From Legionella jordanis (GTDB lineage Bacteria; Pseudomonadota; Gammaproteobacteria; Legionellales; Legionellaceae): a DNA stretch of 64,000 nt. Location: NCBI RefSeq assembly GCF_900637635.1, contig NZ_LR134383.1, forward strand, positions 1,519,501-1,583,500, in the 5' to 3' direction. Position numbers and translations under genes: made by a program. Positions 55,685-64,000 of the stretch are shown one piece after another; within the stretch, counting starts at the first letter, position 1; each line of letters opens with the position of its first letter. The notes beneath the pieces are model-generated. The model did no database searches and had not been told where the DNA came from. It saw only the letters and a program-made list of their open reading frames with translations.

Positions 55685-57730
55685 ATGCATTTTTTCTCTA
55701 ATTATCTTCAACCACTTGTACTTTGGCTTCATGACCATCCCAATTGGGCATTATTGATCACGTTCTTCATTTCTTTTGCTGAATCTTTAGCCATTATTGG
55801 CAGCATAGTGCCTGGCTCAGTAACTATGACTGCGGTTGGAATTTTGGCTGGATCTGGCGTCATGAGAATTGATTTAACCTTTGTAGCTGCCACTCTTGGA
55901 GCAGTGGCCGGGGATGGAGCAAGTTACGCACTTGGCTACATTTTCAGAGACCGACTCATTAACGTTTGGCCCTTTAGCCGTTATCCAAACTGGTTATCGC
56001 TTGGTAAAGATTATTTTTCAAAGCATGGAGGAAAAAGTGTTGTCGTAGGACGCTTTGTAGGTCCTTTGCGCTCAATAATTCCTGTTATTGCCGGAATGAT
56101 GGGAATGAGTCATTGGCGTTTCTTCCTAGCCAATTTCATATCTGCACTGGGTTGGTCAATCCTTTATGTATTACCCGGTGTTTTAATTGGTGCCGCAAGC
56201 AGTGAGTTATCCCCTGAGAGTGCAACTCGCCTGTTTTTGCTTGTTTTATTTTTACTTGCTGGACTTTGGCTTTTAAGTGTGGGTTTGAAATGGCTATTTA
56301 TTCGTTTAAACCACATCCTGCGGAAGGGTTTACACAGTTTCTGGTCCTGGTCCCGCGAACACCCTTATCTGGCCAGGCTGTTTATAAAGGTTACTCCCGT
56401 CGATGAAATTAATTATTATCCCACAGCGGCCATCGTTATTCTGTTTATCTTAAGTTCGGTTCTATTTTGCCTGTTATCCATACTCGTTATCCACCAAAGC
56501 TGGATAACAGACATTAATGAACCGGTTCACTTATTTTTACAAAGCTTACGAACAAAACCATTTGATTCATTTTTTATCGTGGTTTCAGAGCTATCCGGAT
56601 CAGTTGCTGTTGTTACGCTAATCATTGCTGTTGCGTCCATTGCCATTTATTTTCGGGATTGGCGCTCACTTTCCTATTGGCTTAGTCTTTGTCTCACAAC
56701 CACCATTGTATTGTTGTTTTTATATGGATTCATACACTACCCAAGGCCACGTGGATTGTTGGAGGTTCAAACTGGTAATTCTTTCCCATTGATTGGTTTG
56801 ACTTATGCTGCATCTCTTTTTACAGCATTTATGTTTTTCTTAAATGCCTATTGCGTTAATTTAATCAACCGGTTTGTGAAAATCATTCTCTCCATTAGTT
56901 TATTTTTAGCTGGATTTGCTCCAGTTTATCTCGGAGATAACTGGTTGACTGACGTCTTGGGGGCTTACCTTTGTGGTTTCAGTCTTAGTTTAATTCATTG
57001 GCTTTTTTATCGCCAACAGAAGCCAGTCATCCACTGCTCAGCTTATGGTCCTCTTTCCTTAAGCCTTGTCCTGATTATTTTTAGCTTTATGGAAGCCATC
57101 CCCTTTTATCGACAGGAACTGCATAATCATCAACCTTATTTAGCACAATACCTCTTCACCGATGATTTATGGTGGGATCAAAGTAAACCCCTTTTGCCTA
57201 TTTATCGTACTAACCGAATTGGCAACCGCATCAGTGTGTTTAATATACAATATGCTGGCTCATTGAATAATCTTGAGCAATCTCTTAGCTCCTACGGCTG
57301 GCGAAAAGTAGATGATTCTTTTTTCAATTCCCTTATTTCTCGGGTGAGCGGTCAACCGGCTGCACAAGATTTGCCTTTAATGGCGCAGCTGTATCTAAAC
57401 AAAAAACCTATGTTGATGATGATTTTTCAACCCAACGATGGAAATCCAGTACAGGTTTTACGCATTTGGCGATCCAATTTTCACTTGAAAAGTATGAAAC
57501 AACCTATCTGGCTTGGTAGCGTTCATCCGAGAAGGTTACCTAAAAATCAAATTAAGAATCAGCCAATAAGCAATGTAAAAAATAGACCAGCATCCATTTA
57601 TTACGTAAGTGCTGCTTTATCGCAATACATGCAGAGACAAGTTTCCCTGCCCATTAAATTTAAATTACCTGTAGAAGTAGAGCCGATTTTGCTATTGATA
57701 AAAGAGCCCTCTGTTTCGCAAGAGCCCTAG
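55685..57730 (+). CDS. lssY: DedA / degenerate PAP2 / LssY_C membrane protein
   Basis: The 681-residue protein has a DedA domain (AESLAIIGSIVPG, VVGRFVGPLRSIIPVIAG), a PAP2-type membrane domain (about 270-430) and a soluble C-terminus of LssY_C type (LPLMAQLYLNKKP, VLRIWRSNF). In the PAP2 part HYPRPRG is kept but the PSGH His is Leu372 (PLIGLT), the Arg of the SR motif is Pro413 and the final His is Asn419 (APVYLGDNWLTD), so phosphatase activity is unlikely. It lies two bases after lipB in the same operon. The symbol follows the Legionella lss locus and is a family-level call. Confidence 0.8.
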   Translation: MHFFSNYLQPLVLWLHDHPNWALLITFFISFAESLAIIGSIVPGSVTMTAVGILAGSGVMRIDLTFVAATLGAVAGDGASYALGYIFRDRLINVWPFSRYPNWLSLGKDYFSKHGGKSVVVGRFVGPLRSIIPVIAGMMGMSHWRFFLANFISALGWSILYVLPGVLIGAASSELSPESATRLFLLVLFLLAGLWLLSVGLKWLFIRLNHILRKGLHSFWSWSREHPYLARLFIKVTPVDEINYYPTAAIVILFILSSVLFCLLSILVIHQSWITDINEPVHLFLQSLRTKPFDSFFIVVSELSGSVAVVTLIIAVASIAIYFRDWRSLSYWLSLCLTTTIVLLFLYGFIHYPRPRGLLEVQTGNSFPLIGLTYAASLFTAFMFFLNAYCVNLINRFVKIILSISLFLAGFAPVYLGDNWLTDVLGAYLCGFSLSLIHWLFYRQQKPVIHCSAYGPLSLSLVLIIFSFMEAIPFYRQELHNHQPYLAQYLFTDDLWWDQSKPLLPIYRTNRIGNRISVFNIQYAGSLNNLEQSLSSYGWRKVDDSFFNSLISRVSGQPAAQDLPLMAQLYLNKKPMLMMIFQPNDGNPVQVLRIWRSNFHLKSMKQPIWLGSVHPRRLPKNQIKNQPISNVKNRPASIYYVSAALSQYMQRQVSLPIKFKLPVEVEPILLLIKEPSVSQEP

Positions 57731-57849
57731 CCTATTTTTCATACTGGTACTTTGCAATTCGTCTTTAGCCTTGGTATTCTCGAGACAGAAGCTTTAGTCT
57801 GAGGTACACTAAATTCCAATTAGTCATTGTTCCAGGAAAGGATACTTTA

Positions 57850-58449
57850 ATGATTAACATTGCGGACTTGATTCACATCATACTTCCATTCTTGGCGCTT
57901 ATTGTTTTGGTTTTAGGACTTAAATTTAAGCGCAGTAATTATATCCTAATTGCCTTATGGGTAAGTTTAATTACCTTATTGCTGGCGTACCGAGCCTCAG
58001 GCGGTGAAATTTTAGGAAGTTATTTTAACTATCTTCATGCCTCAACCTATTCTTTAAATTTAATAATCCTTTTGGTCTCTTTCCTGTATCTCTTATTAAC
58101 TGCCGTAGCTCGAATCAATCACTATCTAATCCGCTCTGTCTCCAGTTTAGTCTCAGCTGCATTAACAATTGGAGTGGTTTTTTTATTAATTAATTTGTGG
58201 GTTAATGCCATTTTTATTGAGCATCGCCTGGCAGGCACACCAATACTGCAAGTAGCTACCTTCAACAAACCACCTTATTGCGATTATAAATATGTTTTTT
58301 ATAAAATCAGTGACAACAACAAGGTGAAATTCATGTGCCCAAATCACTATGGCCTTTTACCATCAATTGGCGAATTAAATGCAGCCCCCACCTTTGTAAT
58401 AAAACAGCTGCCTACAGAGGTGAGAGCGAGGTTTCAGCAACCTACATAA
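57850..58449 (+). CDS. Inner-membrane protein, possible LssZ
   Basis: The 199-residue protein has four membrane helices (about 8-23, 31-46, 66-84, 100-117) and a soluble C-terminal tail of some 75 residues with two Cys (PPYCDYKYVFYK, FMCPNHYGLL). I know no domain. Because it follows an LssY-like gene and has the right size and topology for LssZ, I suggest that name as inference only. AAAGGA precedes the ATG, and 119 bases separate it from lssY. Confidence 0.5.
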   Translation: MINIADLIHIILPFLALIVLVLGLKFKRSNYILIALWVSLITLLLAYRASGGEILGSYFNYLHASTYSLNLIILLVSFLYLLLTAVARINHYLIRSVSSLVSAALTIGVVFLLINLWVNAIFIEHRLAGTPILQVATFNKPPYCDYKYVFYKISDNNKVKFMCPNHYGLLPSIGELNAAPTFVIKQLPTEVRARFQQPT

Positions 58450-58485
58450 GTGAATTATTGTATTGCTTAGTAAGGAGTTGAAGTC

Positions 58486-59268
58486 GTGTTATCAATTTGT
58501 TCTATCAAATATTTTTTGTTAACATACCGAAAATTTTTTGCCAAATCAATTATGCGCAGTTTGCTTTTATTCATTGCATTTTTGTTTTCTTCATTCACCT
58601 TCAGCATGGCCCCAAAACTTAATTGGGAACAGGCTGTTGATAAAGCAATTGCCAAATATGGTTTAAGAACAGAACCCGAATTAAAACGTTTTTTTGCGAA
58701 TGCACACGTTGCCTACCCACCGAACGATGTTGCGCTTTTGGCCTTTAAAAAAGAAAGACAGCTAGAGCTTTGGGCTAAAGATGACAATCAAACCTGGCAG
58801 TTCATTCATACCTACCCCCTTACAGCATTTAGTGGACGATTAGGACCAAAATTGAAAGAAAGGGATGGACAAATCCCTGAAGGTATTTATCGCTTAATTA
58901 CGTTTAATCCTTTCAGTTCAATGCACTTATCAATGATGATTGATTACCCCAATAATTTTGATCGTTTACAAGCGATTAAAGATGGACGCAAGCAACTTGG
59001 GAATAATATTTTTCTTCATGGAAAATCCCTCTCCGTAGGCTGTTTAGCCGTGGGGGATCGAGCAATTGATCAACTTTTTTTACTGGCAAGACGGGTGGGT
59101 TTAAGGCATGTCAAAGTCATCATAGCCCCCAATGATTTACGAGTGGCAAAACCAGCAACCTCCAATTTTGCCCAACCGCGATGGTTGCCTGAGTTGTATA
59201 AGCAAATCTCAACGGCTTTGAACCAATTCCCACCAGCACAGAAAAAAATACTTATTGCGAATAAATAA
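58486..59268 (+). CDS. L,D-transpeptidase-family (YkuD) periplasmic protein, YafK-like
   Basis: This 260-residue protein contains the YkuD catalytic stretch His178 (FLHGKSLS) and Cys186 (SVGCLAVGD), closer to E. coli YafK/DpaA than to Ldts that attach lipoprotein. Family members cut or form L,D cross-links in peptidoglycan; YafK removes Braun lipoprotein from it. The GTG at 58486 has AAGGAG eight bases upstream, so I prefer it, though an ATG at 58552 (MRSLLLFIAFLFSS) gives a shorter signal peptide. It follows the LssZ-like gene after 36 bases. Confidence 0.82.
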   Translation: MLSICSIKYFLLTYRKFFAKSIMRSLLLFIAFLFSSFTFSMAPKLNWEQAVDKAIAKYGLRTEPELKRFFANAHVAYPPNDVALLAFKKERQLELWAKDDNQTWQFIHTYPLTAFSGRLGPKLKERDGQIPEGIYRLITFNPFSSMHLSMMIDYPNNFDRLQAIKDGRKQLGNNIFLHGKSLSVGCLAVGDRAIDQLFLLARRVGLRHVKVIIAPNDLRVAKPATSNFAQPRWLPELYKQISTALNQFPPAQKKILIANK

Positions 59269-59765
59269 TTTTTTGTTTTCTACTCTATTTCAGCCCTCGC
59301 AAATTTTTAAAGATTGCGTGACCATGATATTTTTCATCCTAATTATTTAAGTTTTGAACTGCAAAAAATTACTCTCTGCTGTTCCAAGTAGCCATCAAAA
59401 CTGCAAGCCTTTGAGAAATCATTTAAATAACATTAGCTGCTCGGCTAATTACAAGAGCAAAACAACTATCATTTCCATTTAACTAGTTAGGTATCGATGC
59501 TTAACTGTGTTTTTATACATACAGACGCTGAATAATAAGTTAGTGTTCTGCAGCCATATAGAAAGAATGTAGGGAATTAAGTATTAGAAGATAAGCACAA
59601 CTTTGGTTAATTATACCCAAGGATCATTTCTAATCTTTTTACCCTCTCATCTGCAAAAATTATTATCTATGTTAAAGATTTCTGTGTTCGTTTAAGGGGG
59701 GTCGCCCTATAATAATTATATATAAATTATTATTAAAATGGATTTATTATTGGAGGAAAATTTCT
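59269..59765. other. About 500 bases of AT-rich intergenic DNA
   Basis: No gene is visible. Near the right end a perfect TATAAT (59708-59713) and the AT-rich partial palindrome that follows it may be the promoter of the small gene after it, but no good -35 box stands at the right distance (TGTTCG). I see no terminator hairpin after the transpeptidase gene. Confidence 0.35.
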
Positions 59766-60008
59766 ATGCATAGAAAACAAATTGTAGATAATCTGCTCGT
59801 ACGTACCATTACTGATGCAGGCTATAATCCTAAGGATTTTACTTGGGACTATACGGATAGGTCAATAACCCAACCAGATATTTTCCTTATAGAAGCAGAG
59901 TTATTAGTGATTAAAAATGATAGTAAAAAAAGCAAGAACTATCAGTTTTCCTCATCATGGCCTGCTCAATTATGTAAAGATTTAACTGCAGGCTATTTTG
60001 ATAATTAA
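59766..60008 (+). CDS. Small orphan protein of unknown function
   Basis: The 80 residues (starts MHRKQIVDNLLVRTITDAG) have no signal peptide or membrane helix. GGAGG stands nine bases before the ATG, a strong ribosome site, so I think it is real. Alternating Lys, Asp and Tyr/Trp give a compact soluble protein. No family recognised. It stands alone between two regions with no gene. Confidence 0.5.
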   Translation: MHRKQIVDNLLVRTITDAGYNPKDFTWDYTDRSITQPDIFLIEAELLVIKNDSKKSKNYQFSSSWPAQLCKDLTAGYFDN

Positions 60009-60237
60009 TGTATTTAAAATTTTTGCTTATCTTTAACGCTATTATGACGCGCAAGTAATTTTAGCTGCTGTTTATCCATAACCTGAAGCTGCAGTTTGAA
60101 ATTGCTTCATGAGAACTTAACCCAGCACGTTATGATTTTCAGAAATTTCAAAATACTCAACCATCTTTTTCGACCTGTGCATATGAAAAGTTAACAAGTT
60201 GCCACTCCATCGAAATAGTTAAGAGTCGTTTACAGCA

Positions 60238-62811
60238 CTAAACTAAATCTTGAAACCAATTCCACATTAATTTTCTTTTAACTAATTCTACGAGTAGTAA
60301 ATAACTTGCAGTTGCAAGAACTAAAAAAACAAAGAAGCCCCATGGCAAGGGAACCAATCCGAGGTATGGGGCTATTGGGCTAAAAGGTAAAACAATTGCG
60401 AGGGTTAACGCAGCCAAAACACTCATTGTCAAAGGCAGGCTGGGTGGGCTTTTAAAGGGATTTTTTGCGGTGCGAATGATAAAGATTACTAAAATCTGCG
60501 TTGCCAGAGATTCTAGAAACCATCCGCTTTGAAACAGCGACTCAGAAGCATGGAATACTTTAAGCATTACAAAAAATGTAACAAAATCAAACAAAGAACT
60601 GATTGGACCAATGTAAAACATAAAACGTTTTACAATCGTGATGTTCCATTTTTTTGGTTTTTGGAGAAAACTGTCATCCACTTTATCGGTAGGAATGGTC
60701 AGCTGAGATACATCATACAAAAGATTATTAATCAATATCTGTGTGGGCCTCATAGGGAAAAATGGCAAAAATGGTGCTATAAATGCCATGCTTAGCATAT
60801 TGCCAAAATTGGAGCTGGTTCCCATCATCAGATATTTCATTACGTTTCCAAATGATTTCCTTCCTTCAAAAATACCATTCAGTAAAACTTTTAAGTTATG
60901 CTCAAGTAAAATAATGTCAGCAGCTTCTTTCGCTACATCAACCGCATCAGCTACTGAGATTCCCACATCCGAAGCACGCAAGGAAGGTGCATCGTTAATG
61001 CCATCGCCGAGAAATCCCACGACATGTCCTTTAGCACGTAGAGCTTGTATGATCATTAACTTCTGCTGGGGAGAAAGGCGGGCAAATACATGGGTTTGTT
61101 CGGCAATTGTCGTTAGAGCAGAAGAAGAAATATGTTCCATCTGCTCTCCAACTAAAATGTCCTGGCAAGATAAACCAACTTCACTGCACACATGGCGAGT
61201 TACTAATTCATTATCTCCTGTCAAAATTTTAATTTGAATTCCTGCTCTCTTAAGATCATTAATCATCTGACTAGAATCTTTTAAAGGCGGATCTAGGAAA
61301 GTCAAAAAACCGGCTAAGACTAAATCTTTTTCATCATCTACCTGATAAATCTGCTGTTTTTTAAGTTGCCGATAGGCTACTGCAAGCACTCGATAACCGT
61401 CTTGACTTAAGGTATTAAATAAAGACCTATATTTTTTAATGCTGGAATCTTTTAAGGGATGGATCTCTTCTTGCATCATATAGAACGTGCAAAGCTGGAG
61501 TATCTGCTCAGGTGCCCCCTTCGTTATTAACCAATGAACATCCCCCTTGTCAACGACCACGCTGGAACGACGTCTTTCAAAATCGAAAGGTATTTCGTCC
61601 ACTTTATTGTAAGAAGTTATATCCGGATGATGATGGCGCAAAATGGCTTCATCCAGAGGATTGAGCTTGGTATTTTCTAATATGGCTATATCTATGGGAT
61701 TTTTTATTCCAGTTCCATATAAACTGTTTAGATAGGCCAATAACATAACTTGTTCTGAGTTGTTACCGGTCAAATCAATCGATTGCTCTAAAGTCATCTT
61801 GTTTTCAGTTAAAGTACCGGTTTTATCGCAGCATAAAATATCAATGCTGCCAAAATTTTGAATTGCTGTTAAATGTTTAACAACCACTTTTTGTTTGGAC
61901 ATCCGCAGCGCACCTGTTGCTAGAGTCACGGTGGTAATCATGGGCAAAAACTCAGGTGTGAGTCCAACAGCCAAGGCCATAGCAAACAATAATGATTCTA
62001 TTGGTGAATGACCAAACCAAAAATTTATGACAAACACAAAAAGCACGAGAAAAAAAATGGTCTTCATTATAAACAGGCCAAAATTCAACATTCCTCTTTC
62101 AAATTCGGTCTGTACTGAAGTTTTTGTGAGCTCTTTGGCAATTTGCCCTACCAAACTGTTTAATCCAGTAGATACAACTAAAGCAATTGCATAGCCGCTT
62201 ACTATTGAGGAGCCTGCAAAGACAGCATTGTTTGCAGCTGCAGGATTTGTAGGAATTACAGGAAGAGGCGCGAAGTCTTTTTCAACAGCTAAGGATTCTC
62301 CGGTTAGGACGGCTTGTTGAACATGTAAATCTTTGGCATTCAACAAGCGGCAATCTGCTGGCACCATATCACCCGCAACCAATTTGATGACATCACCTTG
62401 AACCAGCTCCTTTGAAGGAAGATTAATTTCCTTACCATCTCTAAACACTTTTGATAACTGCGCTACTGTATTTTGTAATTTTTCAGCAACCAACAGCGAA
62501 CGATGGCTTTGAAAAAAATCCAGAAAAATACTCACTGTAATGACAAGAATGATAATAACTGCATTTGCAAGATTTCCTGTAAATGCCGAAACAACAGCAG
62601 CAAACATTAAAATTGCCACTAAGGGATTTGTGGAGTGTGAGAGCGCTTCCAGAATAATGGAGCGATAGCGCTTGGATTTGATTTCGTTTGTTCCATACCC
62701 TTCCAAGCGGTTTTGTGCTTCCTCAGCTGATAAACCTCCCCATGAACTGTGAAGAAACTGGAGAGCCATCTCGGCACTCATTTGCGAGAGTTCGAATATA
62801 TCATGAGGCAT
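60238..62811 (-). CDS. mgtA: Magnesium-transporting P-type ATPase MgtA
   Basis: The 857-residue protein has the phosphorylated Asp329 in CCDKTGTLTENKMTL, TGES (VLTGESLAVEK), GDGINDAPSLRASDVGISV and the P3B-specific NLLYDVSQLTIPTD near the C-terminal helices. This pattern is that of MgtA/MgtB, which bring Mg2+ into the cytosol with ATP. No mgtC gene and no recognisable Mg2+ leader appears in the 90 bases upstream. It ends about 230 bases from the small orphan gene. Confidence 0.93.
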   Translation of the reverse strand: MPHDIFELSQMSAEMALQFLHSSWGGLSAEEAQNRLEGYGTNEIKSKRYRSIILEALSHSTNPLVAILMFAAVVSAFTGNLANAVIIILVITVSIFLDFFQSHRSLLVAEKLQNTVAQLSKVFRDGKEINLPSKELVQGDVIKLVAGDMVPADCRLLNAKDLHVQQAVLTGESLAVEKDFAPLPVIPTNPAAANNAVFAGSSIVSGYAIALVVSTGLNSLVGQIAKELTKTSVQTEFERGMLNFGLFIMKTIFFLVLFVFVINFWFGHSPIESLLFAMALAVGLTPEFLPMITTVTLATGALRMSKQKVVVKHLTAIQNFGSIDILCCDKTGTLTENKMTLEQSIDLTGNNSEQVMLLAYLNSLYGTGIKNPIDIAILENTKLNPLDEAILRHHHPDITSYNKVDEIPFDFERRRSSVVVDKGDVHWLITKGAPEQILQLCTFYMMQEEIHPLKDSSIKKYRSLFNTLSQDGYRVLAVAYRQLKKQQIYQVDDEKDLVLAGFLTFLDPPLKDSSQMINDLKRAGIQIKILTGDNELVTRHVCSEVGLSCQDILVGEQMEHISSSALTTIAEQTHVFARLSPQQKLMIIQALRAKGHVVGFLGDGINDAPSLRASDVGISVADAVDVAKEAADIILLEHNLKVLLNGIFEGRKSFGNVMKYLMMGTSSNFGNMLSMAFIAPFLPFFPMRPTQILINNLLYDVSQLTIPTDKVDDSFLQKPKKWNITIVKRFMFYIGPISSLFDFVTFFVMLKVFHASESLFQSGWFLESLATQILVIFIIRTAKNPFKSPPSLPLTMSVLAALTLAIVLPFSPIAPYLGLVPLPWGFFVFLVLATASYLLLVELVKRKLMWNWFQDLV

Positions 62812-62852
62812 AACTGTCCCTAGTTAGCTGTTATATTCCTTCAATGAGTAAG

Positions 62853-62885
62853 AAAAACAGGAAGGCTGTTCACGGACACTTCCTG
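62853..62885 (-). terminator. Rho-independent terminator of hpt
   Basis: On the minus strand a 7-bp perfect stem (CAGGAAG / CTTCCTG) with a 14-base loop is followed by TTTTTCTT. It starts 17 bases after the hpt stop and lies in front of mgtA, so mgtA needs its own promoter. Confidence 0.7.
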
Positions 62886-62901
62886 CTAAAGACATCCCGC
62901 A

Positions 62902-63462
62902 TTATTCGTGTTCAGGGGCCACAACAAAAATGCCAGGAGCGTTACGTAGGTATTCATTGTAGTCCATGCCGTAACCAAAAATATAATGGTCATCAACTCG
63001 CAAACCGACAAAATCAGCTTCTTTCAAGCCATTGGGTACTCGCTTATGATGTTTATCCACTAAAACGGCGCTATACACTTCACTGGCGCCCATGGTTTTG
63101 ATTTCTTCTATAATTGCAGCCAAGGTAACTCCGCCATCGAGTATGTCATCGACGACCAATACCGTTCTACCTTGTAAATTTGCGCTTGGTTTTACTTTCC
63201 AGTGCAAATTCCCACCTTTAATTTCGCCGCGATATCGAGTCGCATGGACGTAGTCAACCTCTAATGGAAAATCCAATCGGGGCAGTAAATTTCCCATTGG
63301 TACCATGCCCCCTATCATGACGCACAAAATAACAGGATTTTTATCGTGCAGGCGTTCATGAATATTAATTGCCATACGATCTAAAGCAGCCTCAACCTCT
63401 TTGGTTGTAAACAGACAAGTTGATTTCTCGTAAACTTCTTTAATTTTGTTTGGGATAGACAT
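62902..63462 (-). CDS. hpt: Hypoxanthine phosphoribosyltransferase
   Basis: The 186-residue protein has the PRPP loop [14 protein letters not shown], plus [16 protein letters not shown] and [19 protein letters not shown] near the end, as in Hpt of proteobacteria. It salvages hypoxanthine (and guanine to some degree) to IMP (GMP). AGGA precedes the ATG. It lies 21 bases after the DUF1820 gene and probably shares its transcript. Confidence 0.93.
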   Translation of the reverse strand: MSIPNKIKEVYEKSTCLFTTKEVEAALDRMAINIHERLHDKNPVILCVMIGGMVPMGNLLPRLDFPLEVDYVHATRYRGEIKGGNLHWKVKPSANLQGRTVLVVDDILDGGVTLAAIIEEIKTMGASEVYSAVLVDKHHKRVPNGLKEADFVGLRVDDHYIFGYGMDYNEYLRNAPGIFVVAPEHE

Positions 63463-63483
63463 TAAAATTCCTAAAGTTAAGAA

Positions 63484-63810
63484 TTAATCTTTACGTTTGC
63501 TGGGTAAAGGAAACATACTGACTTTACTGTCATCCCTTACTTTATCATGAACCTTTGCAATCCCTTCTTTATCGACTTCATCAATGCGGAAAATGGCATG
63601 CATGGGGATGTAAGTCCGCTTCACACTATTAAATTCCACCTTTAAACGCTCTTCAGAAGGATCAACCACTAATGACGTGTGTTCACCGAAGACAAAATCT
63701 TCAACTTCCAAGAATCCGAACATTTCACTTTCACAAACCTTACGCGCATAAATTTCGTAAATCGCATCCTGATTTGCGAAGGTAATTCGAAAGAGTGATT
63801 TTTTTGACAT
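63484..63810 (-). CDS. DUF1820 family protein
   Basis: About 108 residues from ATG 63810. IYEIYARKVCESEMFGFLEV, VVDPSEERLKVEF and KRTYIPMHAIFRIDEVDKEG mark DUF1820, a small soluble family of gammaproteobacteria with no known role. A frame 26 codons longer exists upstream but would add an unconserved hydrophobic segment. Confidence 0.85.
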   Translation of the reverse strand: MSKKSLFRITFANQDAIYEIYARKVCESEMFGFLEVEDFVFGEHTSLVVDPSEERLKVEFNSVKRTYIPMHAIFRIDEVDKEGIAKVHDKVRDDSKVSMFPLPSKRKD

Positions 63811-63910
63811 GAGACAAACCCAAAAGTAAAGCCGGCCATAGTATAGCAAAGCTCTTTGTATAATTGCAGCAATTAGCTGCTCATCCACAAAAATCGGTTC
63901 ATTTTACTAA

Positions 63911-64000
63911 TCAGGACTGAGAGCGATCATGTGGGCAGATGGTTTGTACCGGCAGCTGTTCTCGTTCCAATAATTCATCCTCGAGAATTTCAGGCAAAAA
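63911..64000 (-). CDS. C-terminal end of an unknown protein (runs off right edge)
   Basis: The minus-strand frame is open from the edge to the stop at 63911, giving about 29 residues (ends LPVQTICPHDRSQS). Its upstream part is outside the window. Too little is seen for a name. It could be co-transcribed with DUF1820 and hpt, 100 bases downstream. Confidence 0.45.
   Translation of the reverse strand, partial: FLPEILEDELLEREQLPVQTICPHDRSQS

Noticed and set aside
1-64000. tRNA, rRNA or mobile elements
   Set aside because: I looked for T-loop-like motifs, terminal repeats and transposase or integrase motifs and found none.

Overview
The window looks like a chromosomal segment of a gammaproteobacterium close to Legionella. 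The DNA is AT-rich (roughly 40% GC by eye). Most genes are housekeeping genes with gammaproteobacterial neighbours: coaE-zapD, mutT-secA, dacA-dat-ybeD-lipB, recJ beside an rpfE-like gene, and pbpC beside a YfhM-type macroglobulin. There is also a DedA/PAP2/LssY_C membrane protein of the kind named in the Legionella lss locus, a LuxR-type regulator, and orphan genes of accessory type. I assign the genus by inference, not by any database match. I see no insertion sequence, phage gene, CRISPR array, rRNA or tRNA.

Layout. 1-7.4 kb is accessory-like: the end of an unknown gene, a lipoprotein, a NeuD-type acyltransferase, a short-chain dehydrogenase, a 632-residue protein with PARG/macro-like motifs, a secreted protein made of 11-residue coiled-coil repeats, and a LuxR-type regulator. 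6.7-13.1 kb is a minus-strand operon fmdB-like, DUF502, aspS, MscK-like channel, mutH, with a promoter near 13.12 kb. 13.2-18 kb is the biotin locus: bioB-bioF-bioH-bioD on the minus strand diverge from bioA on the plus strand, with a candidate BirA operator over the bioB -35 box. bioA overlaps an EAL c-di-GMP phosphodiesterase, which overlaps a cysteine-rich secreted protein, which abuts coaE; zapD follows from its own promoter.

21.4-29 kb holds a Tat-exported hemerythrin protein, an EamA transporter, a methyltransferase-like protein, mutT, secA and dusA. 29.3-32.5 kb holds a PAS-PAS hybrid histidine kinase and an apparently orphan cyclodipeptide synthase. 33-39.5 kb holds recJ, an rpfE-like gene, alaC, a Mth938-like gene and pbpC. 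39.7-47.8 kb holds a 1948-residue alpha-2-macroglobulin and a large unknown secreted protein. 47.9-51.4 kb is rlmD-relA.

51.6-59.3 kb is an envelope and lipoate block: rlpA diverges from dacA-dat-ybeD-lipB-lssY-like, followed by an LssZ-like membrane protein and an L,D-transpeptidase-family protein. The last 4.7 kb hold a small orphan gene, an MgtA-type P-type ATPase, hpt, a DUF1820 gene and the end of another gene.

The points most worth following up are the XYP-type cyclodipeptide synthase with no tailoring enzyme beside it, the PARG/macro-like protein as a possible secreted effector, the membrane protein whose PAP2 domain has lost its catalytic residues, the biotin operator, and the exact hendecad-repeat protein.
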